In this document: in pieces, positions 1-12,000 of the stretch
How the letters are laid out: each line of letters starts with the position of its first letter
How positions within the stretch are numbered: the first letter of the stretch is position 1
NCBI GenBank assembly: GCA_003255025.1
Contig: QANY01000052.1
Coordinates: 124,001 to 188,000 of the forward strand
Reading direction: 5' to 3'
DNA: 64,000 nucleotides
DNA from: Datisca glomerata
Lineage: Eukaryota > Streptophyta > Magnoliopsida > Cucurbitales > Datiscaceae
Translations under genes and position numbers: made by a program
The notes under the pieces: model-generated
Database searches by the model: none
Told to the model about the DNA's origin: nothing
Seen by the model: only the letters and a program-made list of their open reading frames with translations

Positions 1-944
1 TTGGAGGGTAATATAATTAAGTTTGGCTTAAAGGAATTCGCGTTGGTGACGGGGCTTAATTGTGGCCCATACCCTATTGGACGAAGGAACATGTTGCTGG
101 AGGGTGAGATAATAGAGAAATATTTCAATAAGGAGAGAAACATCTCTAGGAAAAATATAACTATGTTCTTCAATGCACTTCGGCATGACCAAAGTGAAAG
201 CAAGGTAAAATTGGCGAAGATTTACTCTTTAGAAACCTTGCTCCTACAAAAACATGAAAATACAAAGATAAGTATAGATCATTTGAAGATGGTTAATGAT
301 GATGAGATATTCAAAAGTTTTCCATGGGGACGACTTTCATATGAACTCACACTTGAGTTCATACAAAAGTTTGTCGACTCCCGCGATGCAAAATGGGCAG
401 CATTGGGAGGATTCTCCCTTGCTTTAATCATATGGAAGTACGAGGTCCTACCATCCATATATGAAGGACATTCAAAATATGCAACACAAGTAAGGAATGG
501 ACTTCCACACCTATGTAATTGGGAATCAAGCATTCTAGATTGGAGAGCATTAGAAAAATATATTTTTGGGAACACCGATGTGAGTAAAATATATTTACAA
601 CATATTTTTTGCATTCTTAATTTTGAATTTCAGTTTTGATATATTCAAGCAAATACATAATTAATATTGAAAAGTAAATTATAGTTTCAGGTGAAACCAT
701 TGTAACCAACTGAAGAAGAATGAGCAGCCACGTACATGAATCCCTTCACCAAAAGAAGGAAGCTTCGAATCAAAATACAGAAGAAGACACAAGAAGTGGA
801 GAGCACGCTAAAGACTCATTTTCAAATTTTTGTACACCTATCCAACCAAACATTAGGGTGGAACCTGATTTGAAAAAGATGGTAAACAAGTTGGAGGCTG
901 GGAGAAATCTCAATTTGAGATTTCTGAGAAAATGTCACGCATGA
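1..944 (+). pseudogene. DUF1985 (Ulp1-associated) transposon gene, 5' part, broken
   Basis: The frame open from the window edge has the hallmark of plant DUF1985 (residues 13-24 read FALVTGLNCGPY), a domain found upstream of Ulp1-like cysteine proteases carried by Mutator-like elements. A GTGAGT donor follows codon GAT at 579 and a TTTCAG acceptor ends at 690. The joined frame continues with VKP and PTEEE motifs usual for the family but meets in-frame stops at 703-705 and 721-723, so the gene is dead. The frame after that (to 944) is Ser/Lys/Glu-rich, as in the linker of such proteins. The 5' end lies outside the window. Family known, decay seen; no peptidase domain is visible downstream. Confidence 0.75.
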
Positions 945-1098
945 CAAAAATGATGATTCAAGAATTTAGTGAAATGCAACAAACTGATCAACAATTTGAT
1001 CAAAACAACCAAGAAAAAAGAAGATGAACAGGTATGGAAAATCCCGTTTTTATAAACAAAATATTATTGAAATCTATTAATAGAGGAATGTTTTTTAG

Positions 1099-1743
1099 GA
1101 AAATGTAGAAAGGGGTGAAACATATAACAATGAATGATATGGAGCTGTTGGTTCTCACATGGAGACACCAATTTCACCAATGTAAGTGTGCACAATATGT
1201 AAACATTTGGTTAGTAAATAAGATGGAGTAAGTACAAGTTTTGTTAACTAAGCTTAATTAATATATTTACCTAAATTATGAATGGTCATGGCAAACATTT
1301 GGTGAAACATAATTTAAAAAACTGATGCGTGTAGGAAAATGTTGAACATTGTGAAGCTCACGGCAATGAAGGATATGAAGTTGTTGGTTCCCACATAGAG
1401 ACGCCAATAGCACATGGAGAAAGCTTGAACAATGTAAGTAAATTGTTGTTCACATGTCATAAAAAAATGTTTACTAATCTTAAGAAAAATTACTTGCACA
1501 AAATGTAAAACGGGATAAAAATGATGAAGTTGTGGGCTCTAGAGGAAAAAATCCAAATCATCATAAAAAAGACAATGTAAGCCTAGAAATATATGTTCTT
1601 GAAAAAGAATAGTAATACATTAATTAGTTTTAGCATAAATGAGTTTGAATAATATTGCTGAAAGTATTTGTATAAACTTATGAGTGTAGGTTGAGTATGA
1701 TGCGAAAGTTGGTGGGAAAGAAAAGCAAACAGAAGCCGTAACG
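1099..1743 (+). repeat. Tandemly duplicated small exons of the DUF1985 gene
   Basis: Segments 1099-1181 and 1335-1433 are diverged copies of one small exon; both encode a peptide with the core VGSHxETPI and both end at a GTAAG donor. Further short segments ending at GTAAG donors lie at about 1509-1576 and 1690-1743. Acceptors share the context CTGATGxGTGTAG (near 1322, 1886, and in part 1678), so exon and flanking intron were copied together. This matches the repetitive linker of Ulp1-like transposon genes. The exon structure is inferred from splice motifs only. Confidence 0.5.
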
Positions 1744-2187
1744 GTAAGTCAGTAAATACATATTTTACATGTCGTAATTATTTATAAAAAATAAAATATG
1801 TCTTTCTATTAATTTTAGTATTATGTCATCAAGTGATATAGTTTTAAATTTATGAAACTTAATAATAAATCCCAATCCTCTTTAAAACTGATGAGTGTAG
1901 GAGGGAAGTGGGCTTCATTCAATGGAATGTTTTGTTGGTTCAGCCCAAGGGGTTTGGTTTTTTAGTTTAGTGTGGAGAGAGAGGTCCTCTTTGTTGACCT
2001 TTCAGGAGATATGTTGTAATCTGAAGCTGGCAATATGTGCTTGAGTCGATGATCAATTAGCGAATAACGTTTTTACATCATGTGAATAGTGTCTTTGTGA
2101 ACTCATTTTAAAAAAATGATTATTCTTTTTCAAAATCAATAAATCTCTTTACTCATTATTTTGATTTTTTTCTGTTGGTTTTTAGAT

Positions 2188-2510
2188 TCCTGCGTCTGGA
2201 CATTCAGATAGGAGAATAGTAATATACAACAAGGATGTAATGAATTACGTAAGTCTGTAAACAATTTTTTGACATATCGTAAAAATCAAATTTACATAAA
2301 ATTTTGATTACTTATTAATATTTTGAATCTTTGAATGAATGAAAACAAACCGAAAAGAATGAAGCTCATTAAAGTGCACGAGAAAAAGAGATTTCAATCA
2401 AAGAGGCCAATAAAGTCATCCCAATTTTGAACTCTCCATACACAACAACATTTAGGTCAGCAGTAGACAAAGAGAAACAAAAGCGAGGTTAATCCCCCTA
2501 TGCAACAAGT
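2188..2510 (+). pseudogene. Remnant of linker just upstream of a lost Ulp1 protease domain
   Basis: A short segment (2188-2249) ends in a GTAAG donor. A second (about 2340-2500) encodes basic residues SKRPI and then, after a frameshift, LNSPYTTTFRSAVD, resembling the stretch before the peptidase C48 domain in transposon Ulp1-like proteins. No His/Asp/Cys catalytic blocks follow. The peptidase was therefore lost or lies beyond recognition. From 2510 to 3265 the DNA is AT-rich and no gene is seen. Confidence 0.35.
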
Positions 2511-3264
2511 CCCTATAATTGAGCCACCTACATAAGATCTTCTTTCGCAAGAGACAATGCAATACCTAAAAAATATTATGAAAATTGTTTGAAATATTTA
2601 AAAAGTTTAAAAAACATACATAACTTTTTAGATATCTGGATCCATGAACGTTTGGATGTATCAAATGATATTTGAATGTTACATATGAATTAGATGAGAG
2701 AGATGATTAGTACTTCATTGATGTTTGGATGAAGATAGATAACTACTTTATTTGGATATCAACTAGTTGAATTATGAAAGATTATGAGTAATTAGTAGTT
2801 GAATGCTACTCTACTACGATTTTTCTTATATATAATTAACAAAATATATATTTATTGATGAAGTAATATCAAGATTAATTACTACTTATAAATGCATATG
2901 TATCACAAGGAAATAGGTAGAAAAAAATATGAAGTAAAGTCCATTGCGTCTCCGGTTAAAAATGTTTTTACGAGTCGTAAACATATTTAACCGGACAAAT
3001 ATTTATATAAAATAAAAGAGATAGCAAGAGTATGATGCTGATGGTTCTCCTATTTCAAATAAGTGCATAAATTGTCAAAAAAAATATAATAGGCAAAAAC
3101 AAAGTACGCAGCATCTCCAACTCAAATACGTAAAATATATGTTTACAATCAGTAAAAATATATTTAGCCAGATACATTTTCTATTCAAAATAAAATAGAC
3201 ACTAAGAGTATGGTGCAAAGTTTCTCCTTCTTCCAGAACATAAAACAGTAAATAAATTGTCAAA

Positions 3265-5522
3265 AACAGACATTTCCAATTAGAAGAACTAGCTGCTACA
3301 TTTTTCGGGTTCTTGCACGTCCAAAACGGCTACATGAACCACATTTCACCTTATTCTTTTCACCAACTGATGGAATCCTCCTCTTCTAGGCCTCCCAGGT
3401 TGACGTCTAACTATCGGTGGTCTAACAACCTCTTCTTGCACTTAAGATTGTAAATTCCACTCAAATTTATTTTCAACAGGATTAATATTTGAAAAGTATG
3501 CTGCAAATAGTTCATTCTTAAAGTAATAATTGGAAACATAAGGGTAAGGATTCATGCACCTATGAGAAAAAACCGCACAAGCATGTGCACGAGGCAAGTC
3601 ATCCAAATCCCACATTGTGCGCGTACAAGTCCTATCTTGCAAATAGTGAATAGAATCATTTACAACTTGAAACTTATTAATGTCCACCAACAATACCTGA
3701 AAGAGAGAGAAATTAACAATAACATATAAATTATTGAAATAAAAAGAATAAACTTCAAACAAATAAAAAACGAACATACCAACATGTTACGTTCCGCAAT
3801 AAACATCAACCGTAACTCTCTATCAACCCACTTAGTTAATGGGGTAATAGTGTAACTAGCAACCGTCTTTCGATCATAAAATTATTCTTGCAACTTCGCC
3901 CTAACATGTTCAATGAAATACCCAACATGCAATTTTCTAGCATCCTTGAAAAGAGCATTTATGCTCTCAACTATATTATAGATCATTATATTATATCTAC
4001 ATCTAACAAAGTGGGAACGCGCCCAACTCTCATAGCCAATATCTTCTAGATAGCTCTAAATGATTGGACCAATCGATTATAGTCTTCGCATATATCGCTC
4101 ACTTCACATAAAAATGCTATCAATAGCCAAACTTTTCCAAGTCAACTTAACATTAATCAACAGGTGATGCATACAATACCCATGTTTCGCATCAGGAAAT
4201 GCTTTAGCCACAGCTTCTGGTATATTACAATGCTGATCAGATACAAACACAAGTTGCTCACGATCACCATATGCACATTGAAGCTTCTGAAGAAACCATG
4301 CCCAAGACCTATCGTTTTTAGTATCAACTACTCCAAATGCTAGAGGAAATATTTGACTACTGCCATCTAACATGGAAGCAACTAGATGAATTCCAAATTA
4401 TTTACACTTAAAAAATGTGCCATCTAAAATAATAACCATCCTACAATTTTGACTACCAACAATGTAGCCACCCAAAACCATAAAAAAGTACTTGAAAACA
4501 CTATCATCATCAGTATCAAGAAAAATTACAGTGCCTACAAAGAAAACATTAAATGAATGACAACTATGTTCATAGACACATTATCTAAGCAAATATTAGG
4601 TAAGACTTTACTTACTAGGATCATTCTCTTTCAAAGCAACACAATATGCATGAATAATTGCATATGACTCTTCCGGAGATCCACGACTCAACTGTAGTGC
4701 TGCATGCTTTGCTCTTAATACTTTATAATAACTTATTTCCACATCATATTTGCGACGCATATAATCTACAATGTCCTTAGGAGTAGACCAGTCATGCACC
4801 TACTCTTAACAAACTCACTAATGATTTAAGAAGTTGCTTGATGATGACCACAATGCACAACTGCCAAAGAGCAACTATGGTCATTAACATACTTACGAAA
4901 AATCCAAAGATCATTATCATCAAAACATGTAGCACGAAAGTACCATATACAATTCTCGTGCACACAACGAAGAACCAAACGATAACGATTAGACTTTACA
5001 GGTTTATATTCAAAATGGGCCCTCAATGCAATAACCTTCAATGCTTTTATCAACACGTCCTTACTAGAAAAAATATATTGTTTCCTAATAATAAAAGATA
5101 GAGGTAAATTCTCTACATCTATATCCTCAACAAAAACATCATCATTTGCTATTAGTTCAACAACCATAGGTGACGATGAGCCAATATGAGTAATTGAATG
5201 AGCTACATTAGCAACTTCCTGAATCATGTTTGTACTATTAACAGAACTGAAGACAATTAAAGGACATTTTAATCCCTTCTCATTCTTAATCAGCGCCAAG
5301 TATCACTTGATACCTGAGTCATCCTTAATCTCCAAAGCACTTATTCTAAATTTACATATAACTAGATTTCTCGAGCTTCTAAACCAATGTATGCACAAAC
5401 AAACCAATCAAATTATTATAGTTTGAGTTGTCATCAATCAATAATGACTTCATTTTGTAATCAACAATTTGCTTGGCAACATTCCAATGCCCATGATACA
5501 AGATAACAATAGGGATGGACAT
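3265..5522 (-). pseudogene. Mutator-like (MULE) transposase, degenerate
   Basis: The minus-strand order matches a MuDR-type transposase. An N-terminal start at 5522 reads MSIPIVILYHGHW. The DNA-binding region (4826-5299) has IIRKQYIFSSKD, a Cys-rich CVHENCIWYFRA and NDHSC. The linker (4608-4799) has ISYYKVLRAK. The MULE catalytic domain (4104-4373) has DGSSQIFPLAFGVVD and SDQH, ending YCMHHL. The SWIM zinc finger (3560-3650) reads CTRTMWDLDDLPRAHA. A GRPR tail lies near 3390. Stops and frameshifts separate these blocks, so no full-length protein is possible. It faces the DUF1985 gene at 1-2510, as expected if both belonged to one Ulp1-carrying MULE (the Kaonashi/CUMULE type). Terminal inverted repeats were not found. 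Confidence 0.85.
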
Positions 5523-6540
5523 CTGGAAAAGAAACAAATAATACTAGAATTATGTTCCACTACACCAAAAGTAACTCACCTCTGTTACAATACATATGGA
5601 GATAAAATGACATGAATTTTGATAAGTATTGTATAAACACTTCAAAATCAATAAAATTGTTCAATTGAACACCAAAAATTCTTTTATATTTTATCAACTT
5701 AATATAGATGCACTCATTAGATTTGACACTTATACACTTACATACCTCAACATAAAATAAAGGCAAGTTATTAAATTAATATTAATATATCTACATGCCC
5801 AAGAATAATAATTATGAGTCCTACATGCATAAACCTAACTAAAATGACTAATTTATATATTATAATATGAATAAAATCACATAAGCAAGATGAATACGTG
5901 ATAGACAAGAAAAGCGTAGCTAATAGGACAAGTTTATATATTAAAATAAGAACACAATTCTATGGTCAAAATTAATCCGTGATAGACAAAGAAAGGAGAA
6001 ACACATACCTCTGCAATTCCAAACGAAGATGAAATCGGAGTGAGACAGAGCTCGCCTAATAGAAAATATAGAAAGAGAGAAAGAGAGAGACATAGTCATG
6101 TAATAAGTCAACAATCGATCAAATTTACTGAAGCTTACTAGTGAATATGAAATTGGAGGAGATGCCGATTAAAGGGAATGAAAAATATTTGGAGCAAAAT
6201 TACACTAAATTTTGTTTCGAAAAGGATAAAATATCATAGAATAGACGAAAAATTGTAAAAACATTAAATTTTTTTAACTGTAAATTTGATTAAAAACAAC
6301 GAAGGAACATCAATGGTAGAGGTTGAAGACGATGTAGCTGAAAGTTAAATAATGTCACTTTAAGTTTTATTTATTTATTTTTTATAACAAAAAATAATTA
6401 TTAAGGGTCAAATAGTAACTTTAATATAATTAAAAAATCTTAAACTTAATTAAGGTTACTTTTACATGTACTATATACTATAATTGAGGATCATTGTTAC
6501 TCGTTATTTTTAAAAGAGGACTACCTACTACAATTTTCAA
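5523..6540. other. AT-rich stretch upstream of the transposase remnant
   Basis: No gene is seen. It holds a short GA-rich run near 6071-6096 and probably includes the 5' non-coding end of the Mutator-like element, but I could not place its terminal repeat. Confidence 0.3.
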
Positions 6541-7240
6541 TTTTCGTGTAATACATTCAGCTTATCTTCGATGGCCCAATCATCCCTTTATAGCATCATA
6601 ATTTCATTTATGAAACTCAAATAAACAGTGTAATTGAATTCGTACTTTTTACCATTCCACTCTATTCATTTACGCTAAACCAAACACTACCCAAGTACAA
6701 TGAGCTTTTTATTGGTACGTAATAATGGGTAAGAGGGGTTGACACCAATACCCCAACCCCTTCGATTGATATTTTTTAAAAAATGAAAACATGATATAAC
6801 AAATCCAATCTTTCACTACAATTTCAAATAGTTGTTCTGAATGTTTTGCTTCAATTGGGGAAGGACCAAGAGATGTAAATTTACCACTCTTCCAAAGGCC
6901 AGTGCGGCAGTTTGAACAGTTGAGGCCAAAGAATTCATGCCGCTTACCACCCACCTTTTAGACACAATGAGCTTATTGTGTCCATTTTATAACGTAACGC
7001 ATTTTGGATAGAATGTCCATTTTATAACATTTAGATACTTTTAATTGTCACAACTAGATGTCAAAGGTATAAGGTACTACAATGCCATAATTTAGGGACG
7101 TGAACCCTGATTTCCCCCTTTTCTTATTATATTTTTGTCTATAGCTAATGGGTATTACTAAGGGGGATATGAAATAATGGTTCAAAAGACATGTTGCTTC
7201 TTCCAAGTAGAAATCCCTGAAATAACCCACCTGTGACATT
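6541..7240. other. Intergenic DNA, no gene recognised
   Basis: Short open frames occur on the minus strand (6709-6954 and 7054-7239) but resemble nothing I know and lack gene context. The run CCAAACACTACCC near 6680 looks like the edge of a small transposon, without a matching partner that I can place. Confidence 0.25.
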
Positions 7241-7355
7241 GAAGAGCCATTGAGTATGAGTTGTCATCATCCTATTGTATTAGCCACTATCAAGTTTTCA
7301 CGAAAGCCAACCAATTCTTAATATTGGCAAACCAAAGTGTCCTCAATGGCTCTTC
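7241..7355. repeat. 14-bp perfect inverted repeat upstream of the secreted-protein gene
   Basis: GAAGAGCCATTGAG (7241-7254) and CTCAATGGCTCTTC (7342-7355) are exact reverse complements, 87 bp apart. They lie 107-221 bp upstream of the TATA box. They could be a small foldback insertion or paired regulatory sites. Confidence 0.7.
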
Positions 7356-7461
7356 ACATCTCTCACTTGCTTATCATTGGCAACAACACCTGACCAAACT
7401 TCCTTATTCCATTTCTCCTCATTCTCCTCCAGAGCTTCCCTCGCCATTTGCAGCTCAAGTC

Positions 7462-7468
7462 TATATAA
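7462..7468 (+). promoter_or_regulatory. TATA box of the 7545-8225 gene
   Basis: TATATAA lies 77 bp upstream of the chosen ATG. This spacing gives a 5' leader of roughly 45-50 nt, typical of plant genes. Position and consensus are seen; promoter activity is inferred. Confidence 0.65.
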
Positions 7469-7544
7469 GCTTACTAGACCATCATTTTCTTCATAAAAAT
7501 ATAGAACGTAACTACTCAGTAAGCTCTTGCCTCTTTACCAAACA

Positions 7545-8225
7545 ATGGCTGCTTTTAAGCTCTATTTCTATGTGGCCATGATATTTCTGGTTTCAATTCT
7601 GAATAGTGATTCTAGTTTTGCAACTCGGCCCCTCTCAAGTAAACCGGAGGAGATTCTGAGCTTGACTCGAACAAGAACATCCCCGGAAACGGACTCTCTA
7701 TCCCAAGACATGTCTGCAATAAAGCAATGGTTTGTCAGGGAACGTTTACTACGTAAAGGGGAGGGGCCAGCACCAGCCCCGGCACCGACTCAGCCAGATC
7801 CAACAATGGCCACTTTTCCCCTTGCTTTGTCTAATACACCAGCTGAACTTCCAGCTTTAAAAATGGCAGCAGCTTCAACGCCAACTCCACCCACTACTTT
7901 GTCTCATAAACCAATCATTCCCAATTCAGGACCACCCACAACACCAAGTGTGCCATTTGAGTCCTCTAAACCAAGTGATATTCCAGTAGAAGAAATACCT
8001 ATAACCTCAAATATGCCTACTGCTATTTCTGCTACATTAACTATTCCCTACCCAACAATAACAACTCTGTCTACTACATTAACTATTCCAGACCCAGCAA
8101 TGCCTAAATTCACTGGGCCCATTCCGCCATTCCCCATGACTTCGATGCCCACGACCACTACACTTCCTTTAATTCTTTCTTCACTCCCGACCATTTCCTC
8201 AGCAACAATGCCGACTAGTCCTTGA
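7545..8225 (+). CDS. Secreted Pro/Thr-rich protein, function unknown
   Basis: Single-exon frame of 226 aa from ATG 7545; the same frame is open from 7527 but without an upstream ATG. Residues 1-26 form a clear signal peptide (basic AAFK, then a hydrophobic core LYFYVAMIFLVSIL, then a small-residue cut region). The next 40 residues are mixed and include SAIKQWFVRERLLRKGEG. The remaining two thirds are rich in Pro, Thr, Ser and Ala, with PAPAPAPT and a repeated T(L)TIPxP motif (two near-copies at 8036-8102). This composition fits an apoplastic, possibly O-glycosylated cell-wall or peptide-precursor protein, but no family was recognised. A TATA box (7462) and polyadenylation signal (8374) bracket it, which supports a real transcript. 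It lies tail to tail with the IMPACT-family gene. Confidence 0.65.
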   Translation: MAAFKLYFYVAMIFLVSILNSDSSFATRPLSSKPEEILSLTRTRTSPETDSLSQDMSAIKQWFVRERLLRKGEGPAPAPAPTQPDPTMATFPLALSNTPAELPALKMAAASTPTPPTTLSHKPIIPNSGPPTTPSVPFESSKPSDIPVEEIPITSNMPTAISATLTIPYPTITTLSTTLTIPDPAMPKFTGPIPPFPMTSMPTTTTLPLILSSLPTISSATMPTSP

Positions 8226-8373
8226 GATATCATAATGATGTGTTCTTGTCTTGAATAATATTCATGGAGCTTTCCATGACTGATCTTTTTTCCTCTTGTA
8301 CCATGCTCATATATTTGCCTTTCTCTATCTTTACTTTTTGTACCCTGAGTTGCTGTTGTTGTTCCTATAAATC

Positions 8374-8379
8374 AATAAA
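8374..8379 (+). terminator. Polyadenylation signal of the secreted-protein gene
   Basis: AATAAA lies 149 bp after the stop codon at 8225, a normal 3' UTR length in plants. From here to 9000 there is only short non-coding DNA between two convergent genes. Confidence 0.5.
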
Positions 8380-9000
8380 ATATAAGATGAGCATGGTTCT
8401 TAATTCTTATCTTCAAAATCTCATCATGTACTTCTACACCTCAGTACGGGATACTGCACCATATTTTTGTGGCCAATCAAATAGAATGGAGCCATCTATC
8501 ACACCTCCTAATCAAATAGCATTGTCATCTGAATGAAAAATCCTACAGTCAAAGAAGGCAAAATACATTATTCACAACAAAAAATAAATAAATCCACGTA
8601 GATGTATTGATATATAAATATTAAATACCTCAGAGTTTCAATAAATAATGCCGTTTCTGCATTGACCTGCATTAAAGAATGGCTCATCACAAATCAAAGT
8701 GAAAGAACTATGAAACAATGAACAGCGTATAAATTTTTATTCAACTAAATATTTGCGGAGACAATAAATATCCGGGCAAGCCTTCCGTAAGCATAATAGC
8801 ATGTTTATGCAATACATTCACCTGAGACTAATTTCATCAAATTTATTCAGTAGAGAAAAACATGGATGAGATACACAACTTTGAAACATTATCGCCACTA
8901 CAGGAAAGTAATCACATTCTCAAAGTACTCCATCTTTAATATTGGACCATCTTCGATCTCAGCTATGTATAAAAAAGTTAATATGTCTCCCCCTGTTTTA

Positions 9001-12000
9001 TTATTTATAGAAGACCAATTCACGGCTACAATTAGCTTTAACAGCATCTTCCAACTTCTCAACGCGGTCGAAATCGACTCTAAAGGTGACCATGGTGAAG
9101 CCATCTTTACCAGTTTCATAGTCCTGCTTGATGTCCTCAGCTTGAAAAGATTGTAACTGCAAACAAGTATTTCAGATTACTGGAAACAGAAATTGCCACT
9201 AACATACAAAGAACAGAAACTATGAAATTAAACTATATTTGAAAACGATGAACACCAACTGATAATACAGTAACTTAGCATGAGCAAGCACTAGCAGTCA
9301 AAAGAAATAGAAGTAGATAATCAAATTCCAAAGATACCACTGTGCTTGATTAACCTGAAACAAGAAAAAAAATACCACCAACCATTCATTACTTGAAATA
9401 AAATTTGGAAAATAATTCTCCCCCTTTCATTTTGCGAATTTTGTTCCTGACAATTCAGACCACACGAAAGCATAAAAGAGAATCAGTCTATCTGAGCCAG
9501 CTCACCTGGTGGTATAGAAGACCCAGAAGATCAAATGGTACTTCTACACCCATTCGTACCTGCATTTTTGTTATCCGATCAAATATTGAGAACTAAGCTA
9601 ATTTCAGAACATCTTACATTCAACTTATGTCTAAGCCACTTCATAAATGGCATTGAATACTCCTCATTTACTTACCGGATAAATGTGCATCGCATTGAAT
9701 AAGTCTCTAAGGTCACAAATTAGAAGCAAAGACCCAAAACAAGTCAATTAATCTATAATCTATAATATATCAAAAGGGACAGTGACATAAAAACTTTCAT
9801 TTACCCATTTTATCCTTCTACTTCAACGGTTTATCCTAAATTACATTTTAACTTGTCACGTGTCAAAACCTGATTAGTTACTAATTCTGAATTGCTCTTC
9901 AACTTGACACATGTCAAATTCTGATTAGTTATTAATTATGAATAAAAAAATGAAGAGTCATGTCATTTCTATTACACCCCTTCTGAAATACTTGAAATGG
10001 TGCACTACTTCAATATGACAACCTTTAGATTACATCTATTTAATACAATTTTACAAATCTAAAACAACAAATTACAGATGACAACTATAAAATTACATAT
10101 GTTTAATTCAACTTTACAGATTTGAACAGATTTGATAAGTTGTAAAATTAAATCATTTATAAATTTTAATTACTTAATCAATATTTTAGAACAAACAACT
10201 GTTAAATTAATTAATTTATAAATATTTAGCAAAATTAATTAATTTAGAAATTTCATTAATTTATAAATGTTAATTAATTAAGTTTCTTAAGTTCCAACTT
10301 TTTAAAATTATTTTTTTGAAGATATAAAAAACTTATTACAAACTCTCTTCTTAACACATAATACAACTTTACAAATCTGAAACATAATTTTACTGATGAT
10401 AACTGTTAAATTACATTTTTTAGTACAACTTTACATATCTGAAACAATATTTTATGAACTGTGAAAAGTTGCAACTCTTTAAAAATATCTTTACAAAGGC
10501 AATAAAAACATTACAAGCTCTCTTCATAGCACATAATATTTTTTTTTCTAATTTCAACCTCAAATGAACGTTTGCAACAATGACGATCATTATGTCCACA
10601 TATTTTTTACTAATCCTAATATGCCTCCGAAAAATACATTTGTCACATTCTCATTTGTTGATGCTATTATTTTTCATCAACTATCACAAACTATAACTAT
10701 TTGGCCCACCCGAACTGCCATAAACCTATTAATACCATTTTTGGTTTGAAACAATACCAATTTTTCAAGTGATAATACCATCTTTTTAACAAGTGAAACA
10801 ATATCACTTTTTTAAGTAGAAAAGAATTCATTGTCATGGTGGATAGAAACAACAAACAATTCCATAAACATAGTTACACAAAATTTACAAATTATAAAAA
10901 TTAAAACTACAACACAAACGAAAAAAGGAAGATCAAAGTTTACATAAACAGAAATAGATAACTTAATTCTAATGAAATCACTATTTCTTTTAATTTTTAA
11001 GAGCACGTTTCTACTATACGCTCTTAATTTTTTCCCAGAAGCATACATGATTTCATTCGACTTTGTTTAATAAAAATATACCAACAAATGAAAACAACAA
11101 CAATTTAACATTATTTAATGACAAATTAAATACAAATAATATGTTGCTAAATACATTTCTTTTAAATTCTCATAAACACAACATGATTATAAGTAATAAT
11201 CATAGTTAAAAATATAATATGTTTAATTACACGTGCGACACACGTGTGTATTGACTAGTATAAATAATACCTTAGATTTCACAAGACAAGTTGAAGCATT
11301 TCTCAAGCACTCTGAAGCAACACCCCCATAAGCCCTGACTAGTCCTCCAGTGCCAAGTTTAATGCCTCCAAAGTATCTGCAGTTCAATTGAGGAGTATAT
11401 ATGACTATAAGAAGCAGAACAAGATAGTAACACATCATTTGGCTAAAGTCTAAACATTAGAACTCAAAAGGAAATCATGCATGTGCCAAACTCAAACAAG
11501 ATCTCACGACCACGCATATGCAGCAATAAATGACTAATAACTATATGACAGAGAATTACCTGATGACTACCACCATGACTCTATCTATGCCTGAAGAAAC
11601 AATGGCAGACTGAATTGGTTTACCAGCTGTACCCGATGGTTCACCATCATCATTGGACCGATATTGATCTCCAACCTGAATTGCATAAAAAATCAACGTG
11701 TCATAAAATGAGGAGAACGTGATGCACATGTTCAAGGTAAAATCCCCAATGCATGCATACAAGTCTGGATGCCATCAAATGAGTCGTGGAAGTTCTAACC
11801 AAACTTACAATGTTATCCCATCAATCAAACAAGAACATCCAAGTATAAAAGCAATTGTACCTTGTATGCCCAACAGTTGTGGGTCGCCTTTGGATCCCGA
11901 ACCTAAAAAAGAATCAGATCCAAGATTTGGTAAACATCAATCGCTCCAACAACTTACAGAACCGCATATAGGAAGACACTAAACGACCATTGAGCTTTGA

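Noticed and set aside
4838..5101. Plus-strand open frame of 87 aa
   Set aside because: Shadow of the minus-strand MULE transposase DNA-binding region.
8048..8233. Minus-strand Val/Gly-rich frame
   Set aside because: Shadow of the Pro/Thr-rich coding region on the plus strand.
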